A stretch of 5,200 bases of DNA from Desulfovibrio sp. UBA6121 (GTDB lineage: Bacteria > Desulfobacterota > Desulfovibrionia > Desulfovibrionales > Desulfovibrionaceae): NCBI GenBank assembly GCA_002422505.1, contig DIVX01000174.1:1-5200 (forward strand). The letters run 5' to 3'. Under the pieces are notes generated by a model. It was given only the letters and a program-made list of their open reading frames with translations. It did no database searches and had not been told where the DNA came from. Positions 1 to 5,200 of this stretch are shown here, in pieces (the first letter of the stretch is position 1; each line of letters starts with the position of its first letter). The position numbers were made by a program, and so were the translations under genes.

Positions 1-1247
1 GCATGCGCTGCGGCATGTGCCAGGCCGTGTGCCCCATCTACGGGCAAACCGGCCGCGAGGCCGACGTGGCGCGCGGCAAGATAGCCCTGCTGGAGGGCCT
101 GGCCCATGAGATGATCAAGGACCCCGAGGGCGTGCAGGACAAAGTGACGCGCTGCCTTCTGTGCGGCTCCTGCGCGGCCAACTGTCCCAGCGGCGTCAAG
201 GCGCTGGACATCTTCCTCAAGGCCCGCACCATCCTGGCCGGATACATGGGCCTGCCCATGGTCAAGAAGCTCATTTTCCGGGGCATGCTCACCAAACCCG
301 GCCTGTTCAACAACCTCCTGGGCATCGCCTCCAAGTTCCAGGGGCTGTTCACCAGCCCGGTGAACGATGTCATCGGCTCCTCCTGTTCCAAGATGCTGGA
401 GCCCATGCTGGGCGACCGGCACTTGATGCTGCTGGCCAAGACGCCCCTGCACAAAGAGGTGCCCAGCCTGGACACCAAGGCCGGAAAGAGCGGCCTCAAG
501 GTGGCCTTTTTCCCCGGCTGCATGGCCGACAAGATCTTCCCGCGCATCGCCCTTGCCTCGCTCAAGGTGCTCGCCCACCACGGCGTGGGCGTGTTCCTGC
601 CGGAGGGCCAGGCCTGCTGCGGCATTCCGGCGCTCTCCAGCGGTGACCGCGAAAGCTACGAGAAGCTGGTGCGCATCAACCTGGAAGTCTTCGCCAAGGG
701 GCAGTTCGACTACCTGGTGACTCCCTGCGCCACCTGCACCAGCACCATGAAGAAGATTTGGCCCATGATGGCCAAGGGCATGAGCGCAGCGGACCAGAAG
801 GCCATTGAGGCCCTCTCGGCCAAGGTTATGGACGTGAACGCCTTTGTGGTGGACAAGCTTGGACTTACCGCCCCGGCAGCAGCTGCGGACGCGGTGGAAG
901 TCACCGTGCATGATCCCTGCCACTTGAAGAAGTCGCTGGGGGTTTCCGCCCAGCCGCGCACCGTGCTTTCCATGAATCCGCACTACAAGGTGAAGGAAAT
1001 GGCCGCCAGCGACGCCTGCTGCGGGTGCGGCGGCAGCTTCACCCTTACCCATGCGGACATGTCGGCCAAGATTGGCCAGCAGAAGCGCGACAACATCAAG
1101 AACACCGGAGCGCAGGTTGTGGCCATGGGTTGCCCCGCCTGCATGATGCAGATCTCGGATTTGCTCTCCAGAAATGGAGACCGCGTGAGCGTGAAGCACC
1201 CCATGGAACTGTACGCCGAGAGCCTTGCCGGTGGCGGCAAGGACTAG
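1..1247 (+). CDS. glcF: Iron-sulfur subunit of a GlcF/D-lactate dehydrogenase-type oxidase (5' partial)
   Basis: This is the electron-transferring subunit that partners an FAD-binding GlcD-type flavoprotein in oxidising D-lactate or glycolate at the membrane. Residues are numbered from the Met at base 3. Two ferredoxin-type CxxCxxCxxxCP motifs are visible: the first at the window edge (C3, C6, C10), the second at C51, C54, C57, C61. Two cysteine-rich CCG domains follow: C173, C205-C206, C242/C245, and C306, C339-C340-C342, C377/C380. This is the heterodisulfide-reductase/GlcF architecture. The Met at base 3 is not the start. The window opens with GC, which would complete a TGC codon for the missing first Cys of motif one, and E. 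coli GlcF has about 24 residues before that Cys. The visible 414 residues already match the family length of about 400-430. Whether the substrate is D-lactate or glycolate cannot be read from this subunit. The pta-ackA neighbourhood, as in the Desulfovibrio lactate operon, favours lactate. The reading frame is intact to TAG at 1245-1247. Confidence 0.93.
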   Translation, partial: MRCGMCQAVCPIYGQTGREADVARGKIALLEGLAHEMIKDPEGVQDKVTRCLLCGSCAANCPSGVKALDIFLKARTILAGYMGLPMVKKLIFRGMLTKPGLFNNLLGIASKFQGLFTSPVNDVIGSSCSKMLEPMLGDRHLMLLAKTPLHKEVPSLDTKAGKSGLKVAFFPGCMADKIFPRIALASLKVLAHHGVGVFLPEGQACCGIPALSSGDRESYEKLVRINLEVFAKGQFDYLVTPCATCTSTMKKIWPMMAKGMSAADQKAIEALSAKVMDVNAFVVDKLGLTAPAAAADAVEVTVHDPCHLKKSLGVSAQPRTVLSMNPHYKVKEMAASDACCGCGGSFTLTHADMSAKIGQQKRDNIKNTGAQVVAMGCPACMMQISDLLSRNGDRVSVKHPMELYAESLAGGGKD

Positions 1248-1362
1248 GTTGACTACGCGCTCGCCGAAAGCGCGGCCCTGACAGGACTTTTCGTCGGGGA
1301 GATTCTCCTCTATGACCTCGGACGGGAACGTTTTTACGAGGCAGAGGCATAGTTGAGGTTTG

Positions 1363-1426
1363 CTTCCGGCGCCGGGGGGTGGCCCCCATCCCTTGAGACC
1401 CCCCTCATGACCCCCGGCGCCGGGAG
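1363..1426. repeat. Strong GC-rich inverted repeat upstream of pta
   Basis: Bases 1366-1378 pair perfectly over 13 bp with 1411-1423. Counting the flanking C-G, T-A and T-G pairs (1363-1365 with 1424-1426), the stem reaches about 16 bp around a loop of roughly 32 nt. Each arm itself contains the self-complementary 10-mer CCGGCGCCGG (1366-1375 and 1414-1423), so the element is also two copies of a palindrome 48 bp apart. The G-run at 1374-1379 could alternatively pair with the C-runs at 1383-1387 or 1399-1404. The bases after the stem (TCCTTATA) are not a convincing U-tract. The role could be transcript stabilisation or processing, attenuation, or protein binding. The structure is seen directly; the function is unknown. 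Confidence 0.75.
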
Positions 1427-1450
1427 TCCTTATAGGCGAGCTTAGCAACC

Positions 1451-1456
1451 AAGGAG
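1451..1456 (+). promoter_or_regulatory. Ribosome binding site of pta
   Basis: AAGGAG lies six bases before the ATG at 1463. It fixes that start, which also gives a protein beginning exactly where the family's N-terminal domain begins. Confidence 0.85.
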
Positions 1457-1462
1457 CACATC

Positions 1463-3577
1463 ATGGCTGATACTCTTTATATAACTGCAGTGGAGCCCAG
1501 GAGCGGCAAATCCGCCATCATCCTAGGACTTATGCAGCTGCTCTCGCGCGACATTCAGCGCGTGGCCTTTTTCCGCCCCATCATTACCGCCTCCGAGGCC
1601 AGCGCCAAGGATCATGACATCAATCTTGTCACGAGCCAGTTCAACCTGGATATGCGCTATTCCGAGGCCTACTCCCTGACCATGCAGCAGGCCCGGGAGA
1701 TGATCAATCTGGGCCAGCACGAGATGCTGCTGGAAAAAATTCTGAACGACTTCAACTCGCTCAAAGGGCGTTTTGATTTCATCCTCTGCGAAGGCACGGA
1801 CTTCCTCGGCACGGACTCGGCCTTCGAGTTCGACATCAACGCCGACATAGCCGCCAACCTGGGCTGCCCGGTGCTTTTGGTGTGCAACGGGCAAAAGAAG
1901 TCCCAGGACGAGATCGTGGCCTCGGCGCTCCTGACCATTGAATCTTTCGAGGACAAGGGCCTGGACATCCTGGCGGCCATCATCAACCGCGTGGAGGATG
2001 TGGACGGCACCGGCATGGTGGAGCAGCTCAAGAAGAAGACCCGCTGCCCGGAGTGCTTCCCCATTTATGTCATCCCCGAGGAAGCCAAGCTCGGCAAGCC
2101 CTCCGTGGCCGACGTGATGAAGTGGCTGAACGCCAAGGCGCTCTACGGCGCGGACATGACCTCGAACTTGGTGGACAGCTACGTCATCGCCGCCATGCAG
2201 CTGGGGAATTTCCTTAACTATCTGGAGCGCGGCAGCCTGGTCATTACCCCCGGCGACCGCAGCGACATCATTCTGGGCAGCCTGGCCTCGCGGCTTTCCA
2301 CCAACTACCCGGACATCTCCGGCATCCTGCTCACGGGCGGGCTGGAGCCCTGCGAGTCGGTGCGCAAGCTCATCGAGGGCTGGGTGGGCGCCCCCATTCC
2401 CATCCTGGTGGCCGAAGGGCACACCTACAAGACCACCCGCATTCTGTACGATCTGTACGGCCGCATTGAGCCCGGCGACCAGAACAAGGTGCAGTTGGCT
2501 CTGCGCGTGTTCGAGGAGCACGTTGACCTGCCGGAGCTGCGCACCAAGCTGGTGGCGGCCAAGCCCACCACCGTCACACCCAAGATGTTCGAGTTCGGCC
2601 TGATCCTGAAGGCCAAGAGCAGGAAACAGCGCATCGTCCTGCCCGAGGGCACCGGCGAGCGCATCATGCGCGCCTCGGACATTCTGCTGCGCCGCGGCGT
2701 GGTGGACGTTACCCTGCTGGGCCGCGAGAGCGAGATACGCACCCGCATGAGCCAGTTTGGCCTGGAGCTTGAGGGCGTGGAGATCATCGACCCCGGCAAG
2801 AGCCCGAACTACGACGACTACGTGAACACCTACTTCGATCTGCGCAAGCACAAGGGCATCCGCGAAGAGGACGCCCGCGACCGCATGCTCGACCCGACCT
2901 ACTTCTCCACCATGATGGTGTACAAGGGCCACGCCGACGGCATGGTCTCCGGCTCTGTCACCACCACGCAGCAAACCATCCGCCCGGCCTTTGAAATCAT
3001 CAAGACCAAGCCCGGCTCCAAGATCGTTTCCAGCGTGTTCCTCATGTGCCTGAAGGACCGCGTGCTGGTCTACGGCGATTGCGCCGTGAACCCCAACCCC
3101 ACCGCAGAGGAACTGGCCGAGATCGCGCTTTCCAGCGCGGAGACCGCCAGCCTCTTCGGCATCGAGCCGCGTGTGGCCATGCTCTCGTACTCCACCGGCA
3201 GCTCCGGCAAGGGGCAGGATGTGGAGAAGGTCATTGAGGCCACGCGCATAGCCCACGAGCGCGCGCCCCAGTTGCTGCTGGAAGGCCCGCTGCAGTACGA
3301 CGCCGCCGTGGACCTTGAGGTGGCGCAGACCAAGATGCCCGACAGCCTGGTTGCGGGCCGGGCCACGGTGTTCATCTTCCCCGATCTGAACACCGGCAAC
3401 AACACCTATAAGGCCGTGCAGCGTTCCGCCCAGGCCGTGGCCATCGGCCCCGTGCTCCAGGGCTTGAACAAGCCGGTCAATGATCTGTCCCGCGGGTGCA
3501 CCGTGCCCGATATCGTCAACACCGTGGCCATAACGGCCATTCAAGCCCAGGCCGTGAAGGGCCAGGGGGATCAATGA
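1463..3577 (+). CDS. pta: Phosphate acetyltransferase, long three-domain form
   Basis: Cytoplasmic enzyme converting acetyl-CoA and phosphate to acetyl phosphate and CoA, the first half of the Pta-AckA route to acetate and ATP. The protein has 704 residues, close to the 714 of E. coli Pta. Domain order: an N-terminal BioD/P-loop-like domain (about 1-225; a Walker-like segment ending G15-K16-S17; EGTDFLG at 110-116), a DRTGG-type domain (about 230-345; variant motif GDRSD at 264-268), and the catalytic PTA_PTB domain (about 375-700). The catalytic domain carries the family blocks LPEGTGER (393-400), YGDCAVNPNPTAEELAEIA (537-555), MLSYSTGSSGKG (573-584), GPLQYDAA (608-615), FPDLNTGNNTYKAVQRSA (639-656) and KPVNDLSRG (670-678). 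S676, R677 and D683 appear to match the active-site Ser309, Arg310 and Asp316 of Methanosarcina thermophila Pta. The frame is intact. Its TGA overlaps the ackA ATG, so the two genes are probably translationally coupled. In long-form Pta enzymes the extra N-terminal region is linked to allosteric control by metabolites; effectors here are unknown. Confidence 0.98.
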   Translation: MADTLYITAVEPRSGKSAIILGLMQLLSRDIQRVAFFRPIITASEASAKDHDINLVTSQFNLDMRYSEAYSLTMQQAREMINLGQHEMLLEKILNDFNSLKGRFDFILCEGTDFLGTDSAFEFDINADIAANLGCPVLLVCNGQKKSQDEIVASALLTIESFEDKGLDILAAIINRVEDVDGTGMVEQLKKKTRCPECFPIYVIPEEAKLGKPSVADVMKWLNAKALYGADMTSNLVDSYVIAAMQLGNFLNYLERGSLVITPGDRSDIILGSLASRLSTNYPDISGILLTGGLEPCESVRKLIEGWVGAPIPILVAEGHTYKTTRILYDLYGRIEPGDQNKVQLALRVFEEHVDLPELRTKLVAAKPTTVTPKMFEFGLILKAKSRKQRIVLPEGTGERIMRASDILLRRGVVDVTLLGRESEIRTRMSQFGLELEGVEIIDPGKSPNYDDYVNTYFDLRKHKGIREEDARDRMLDPTYFSTMMVYKGHADGMVSGSVTTTQQTIRPAFEIIKTKPGSKIVSSVFLMCLKDRVLVYGDCAVNPNPTAEELAEIALSSAETASLFGIEPRVAMLSYSTGSSGKGQDVEKVIEATRIAHERAPQLLLEGPLQYDAAVDLEVAQTKMPDSLVAGRATVFIFPDLNTGNNTYKAVQRSAQAVAIGPVLQGLNKPVNDLSRGCTVPDIVNTVAITAIQAQAVKGQGDQ
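3564..3569 (+). promoter_or_regulatory. Ribosome binding site of ackA, inside the end of pta
   Basis: AGGGGG lies four bases before the ATG at 3574. It supports that start over the in-frame ATG at 3496, which would add 26 residues unlike any acetate kinase. Confidence 0.75.
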
Positions 3578-4785
3578 ACGTTCTGGTCATCAATTCCGGC
3601 AGCTCCTCCATAAAATACCAGCTCTTGGAGATGGGCACGGAGACGGTCATGTGCTCCGGCGCGGTGGAGCGCATCGGCGAAGCCTCGGGCACCGTTACGC
3701 ACAAGATAGCGCCCGGCACCGACAAGGAAGATAAGATCACCCTCACCCAGCCCATTGCCGACCATGAAGAAGGCATGCATCTGGTGGTCGGTCTCATCAC
3801 CCATGCCGAGTATGGCGTGGTCAAGAGCATGGACGAGATCGAAGCCATCGGCCATCGCATCGTGCAGGGCGGCGACATGTTCAACGGCTCCTGCCGCGTG
3901 GACGACCACGTGGTGGCCGGGCTCACCAAGCTCATTCCCCTTGGCCCGGTGCACAACCCCGGCCACTTGGCGGGCATCCGCGTTGCGCGGCTTTTGTTCC
4001 CCAAGGTGCCGCAGGTCACCGTGTTCGATACCGTGTTCCACCAGACCATGCCCCCGCGCGCCTACATGTACGCCCTGCCGTACGAGCTGTACGAGGAGCT
4101 CAAGGTGCGCCGCTACGGCTTCCACGGCACCTCCCACGCCTATGTCACCAAAGAGGCCGCGCGCTTCCTGGGCAAGAACGTGGATGACGTGAACCTCATC
4201 ACCGTGCACCTGGGCAACGGCAGCAGCATGTGCGCCGTGCAGGGCGGCAAAAGCGTGGATACCTCCATGGGCTTGACCCCCCTTGAGGGGCTGATCATGG
4301 GCACCCGCTGCGGCGACGCCGACCTGGCCATTTACCCGCTTTTGGGCGCGGAAAAGGGCTTAAGCATCACCGAGATCAATGATCTGACCAACAAGCAGAG
4401 CGGCTTCAAGGGCATTTGCGGCAAGAACGACATGCGCGACATCCACGAGGCCGTGGCCCAGGGCGACGCCAAGGCCCGGCTGGCGCTGGACATGTTCGGC
4501 TACCGCAATCGCAAGTACATAGGTTCCTACCTGGCCGTGCTTGGCCGGGTGGACGCCATCGTCTTCACCGCTGGCATCGGGGAGAACGACCCCGTTGCCC
4601 GCGAGCTTTCGTGCCGGGGGCTTGAGCACCTCGGCATCCGGCTCGACCACGACCGCAACCTGGCCCCGGTTAGGGGCGCGCGAGACATCGCCGCCTCTGA
4701 TTCCCCGGTGCGGGTGCTGGTGATTCCCACCAATGAGGAGTTGGAGATCGCCCGGCAGACGGTCGAGGTGCTTCAAGCCGGTTGA
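3574..4785 (+). CDS. ackA: Acetate kinase
   Basis: Cytoplasmic ASKHA-fold kinase that transfers the phosphoryl group of acetyl phosphate to ADP, giving acetate and ATP. It is the ATP-yielding step of lactate oxidation to acetate. The protein has 403 residues, the normal family length. The start at 3574 gives the canonical N-terminus MNVLVINSGSSSIKY. Residues matching the M. thermophila active-site set are all present with a constant offset of four after the N-terminus: N7, R95 (GHRIVQGG), H127, D152 (FDTVFH), H184 (GFHGTSH), R245 (MGTRCGD) and E388 (PTNEELEIA). The nucleotide-binding motifs are HLGNGSS (212-218) and FTAGIGEN (331-338). A 4-bp ATGA overlap with pta (3574-3577) indicates coupled expression in the same transcript. 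The segment after TRCGD reads ADLAI where many homologues have a DPA sequence, a minor variation with no obvious effect. There is no sign of frameshift or truncation. Confidence 0.98.
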   Translation: MNVLVINSGSSSIKYQLLEMGTETVMCSGAVERIGEASGTVTHKIAPGTDKEDKITLTQPIADHEEGMHLVVGLITHAEYGVVKSMDEIEAIGHRIVQGGDMFNGSCRVDDHVVAGLTKLIPLGPVHNPGHLAGIRVARLLFPKVPQVTVFDTVFHQTMPPRAYMYALPYELYEELKVRRYGFHGTSHAYVTKEAARFLGKNVDDVNLITVHLGNGSSMCAVQGGKSVDTSMGLTPLEGLIMGTRCGDADLAIYPLLGAEKGLSITEINDLTNKQSGFKGICGKNDMRDIHEAVAQGDAKARLALDMFGYRNRKYIGSYLAVLGRVDAIVFTAGIGENDPVARELSCRGLEHLGIRLDHDRNLAPVRGARDIAASDSPVRVLVIPTNEELEIARQTVEVLQAG

Positions 4786-4860
4786 ATTTAGGGCGCAGTA
4801 CCCGTGCGGATGTTGGTCCGGCGCGGGGGGCATCGGCACACACACCGCAAGGAGGAGTTT
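4786..4860. other. 75-bp spacer between ackA and the permease gene
   Basis: The spacer contains only weak hairpins. One has 7-bp arms with a G-T pair (4801-4807 with 4821-4827, 13-nt loop), and an alternative uses 4805-4812 with 4831-4838 and one mismatch. There is no T-run, so no intrinsic terminator is visible and read-through from ackA into the permease is likely. A G-rich motif at 4818-4830 resembles the left arm of the repeat before pta. Confidence 0.6.
4849..4855 (+). promoter_or_regulatory. Strong ribosome binding site of the lactate permease gene
   Basis: AAGGAGG, a full match to the consensus, lies five bases before the ATG at 4861. It selects this start, and the predicted N-terminus lines up with the family. 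Confidence 0.88.
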
Positions 4861-5200
4861 ATGGAACCAACAGTGGCTGAAGTGGTAACCTGGACGCAAA
4901 ATTACATGCCTTTTGGGGACAACTACCTGGCCCCGGCACTGGTGGCGGGCATTCCCCTCGTCATCCTGTTCGTCATGCTGGCCGTGCTGCGCAAACCCGG
5001 CCACAAGGCCGCCTTTGTGGCCACCGCGGCGGCCGTGCTCTTGTCCATCTTCGTGTGGGGCATGCCCGCCGGCCTGGCCGTGAACGCCACGCTCTACGGC
5101 GCCGCCTTTGGCTTGTTCCCCATTGTCTGGATCGTCATAACCGCGATCTGGATTTACAACATGACCGTTGAGTCCGGCGAGTTCGAGATCATCAAGAACT
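4861..5200 (+). CDS. lctP: L-lactate permease (LctP/LldP family), 3' partial
   Basis: Inner-membrane lactate:proton symporter of the LctP family; it would import the lactate oxidised by the enzymes encoded alongside. Only the first 113 codons (plus one base) of a protein usually about 550 residues long are inside the window, and there is no stop before the end. The N-terminus follows the E. coli LldP pattern: WTQNYMPFGDNYL (11-23) resembles the LldP start WQQNYDPAGNIWL, then come three hydrophobic segments (about 22-43, 49-66 and 77-100), with YGAAFGLFPIVWIVITA at 79-95 and a conserved polar stretch VESGEFEIIK (103-112). It has no cleavable signal peptide; the first hydrophobic segment is expected to stay as a membrane helix. 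It lies 75 bp after ackA on the same strand, so it is probably the same operon. Related glycolate permeases (GlcA) share this fold, so the exact substrate within lactate/glycolate is inferred from context. Confidence 0.93.
   Translation, partial: MEPTVAEVVTWTQNYMPFGDNYLAPALVAGIPLVILFVMLAVLRKPGHKAAFVATAAAVLLSIFVWGMPAGLAVNATLYGAAFGLFPIVWIVITAIWIYNMTVESGEFEIIKN

Larger units (their letters stand above)
1248..1462. other. 215-bp intergenic region between the Fe-S subunit and pta
   Basis: This is the longest gap in an otherwise compact gene row. It holds a small hairpin just after the stop (6-bp arms 1256-1261 and 1269-1274, 7-nt loop), a weak stem around 1292-1324 followed after six bases by TTTTT at 1331-1335, the strong inverted repeat at 1363-1426, and the pta ribosome binding site. 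Neither of the first two hairpins has a T-run directly after its stem, so neither is a clear intrinsic terminator. The frame of the upstream gene stays open for 34 codons after its TAG, to a second TAG at 1350-1352. No start codon with a ribosome binding site supports a separate gene there. The best reading is untranslated DNA with possible transcription-control elements. Confidence 0.7.

Noticed and set aside
3..5. ATG at base 3 as the start of the Fe-S subunit
   Set aside because: Starting there would delete the first Cys of the first 4Fe-4S motif and the usual N-terminal segment. The two bases before it fit the end of a Cys codon.
1249..1277. TTGACT as a -35 box just after the Fe-S subunit gene
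   Set aside because: The sequence 17 bp downstream (GCGGCC) has no resemblance to a -10 box.
1256..1335. Intrinsic terminator after the Fe-S subunit gene
   Set aside because: The hairpins at 1256-1274 and 1292-1324 are weak or bulged, and the nearest T-runs (1287-1291 and 1331-1335) do not follow the stems directly.
1312..1356. Short ORF of 14 codons (ATG at 1312, TGA at 1354-1356) as a leader peptide
   Set aside because: A GGGGAG lies 10 bases upstream, but the peptide has no run of regulatory codons and no adjacent terminator/antiterminator pair that I could define.
1380..1396. Possible sigma-54 promoter (TGGC then TTG)
   Set aside because: The distance between the GG and GC positions is off by two bases, and the essential GC at -12 is absent.
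3496..3573. ATG at 3496 as the ackA start
   Set aside because: It would add 26 Arg/His/Gly-rich residues with no homology to acetate kinases. The ATG at 3574 has a ribosome binding site and gives the canonical N-terminus.
1523..3574. 683-codon open frame on the minus strand covering almost all of pta
   Set aside because: Its translation is dominated by H, G, A, V, L, D and Q, resembles no protein family I know, and tracks the codon phase of pta. This is the usual antisense shadow of a GC-rich, codon-biased gene. Similar shadows lie opposite ackA (3571-4209) and 4360-5004.

Overview
The window is a GC-rich, single-direction stretch of a central energy-metabolism operon. It most closely resembles the lactate-oxidation (luo-type) locus of Desulfovibrio and related sulfate reducers. 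That assignment rests on gene content (a GlcF/D-lactate dehydrogenase-type iron-sulfur subunit followed by pta, ackA and a lactate permease) and on the character of the proteins. It is an inference, because no rRNA or other taxonomic marker is present.

Layout, all on the + strand: (1) bases 1-1247, an iron-sulfur dehydrogenase subunit whose N-terminus lies upstream of the window; (2) 1248-1462, a 215-bp gap carrying a strong GC-rich inverted repeat at 1363-1426; (3) 1463-3577, pta, a full-length long-form phosphate acetyltransferase; (4) 3574-4785, ackA, acetate kinase, overlapping pta by 4 bp; (5) 4786-4860, a 75-bp spacer with a strong ribosome binding site; (6) from 4861 past the window end, the first 113 codons of an LctP/LldP-type lactate permease.

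Together the genes describe incomplete lactate oxidation. The permease imports lactate. The iron-sulfur subunit, with a flavoprotein presumably encoded just upstream, oxidises it to pyruvate. Pyruvate:ferredoxin oxidoreductase (not in this window) would make acetyl-CoA. Pta and AckA convert acetyl-CoA to acetate, yielding one ATP by substrate-level phosphorylation.

I found no mobile element, CRISPR array, RNA gene or unknown protein system. The points most worth a second look are the palindrome-bearing gap before pta, a similar G-rich motif before the permease, and the position of the permease downstream of ackA.
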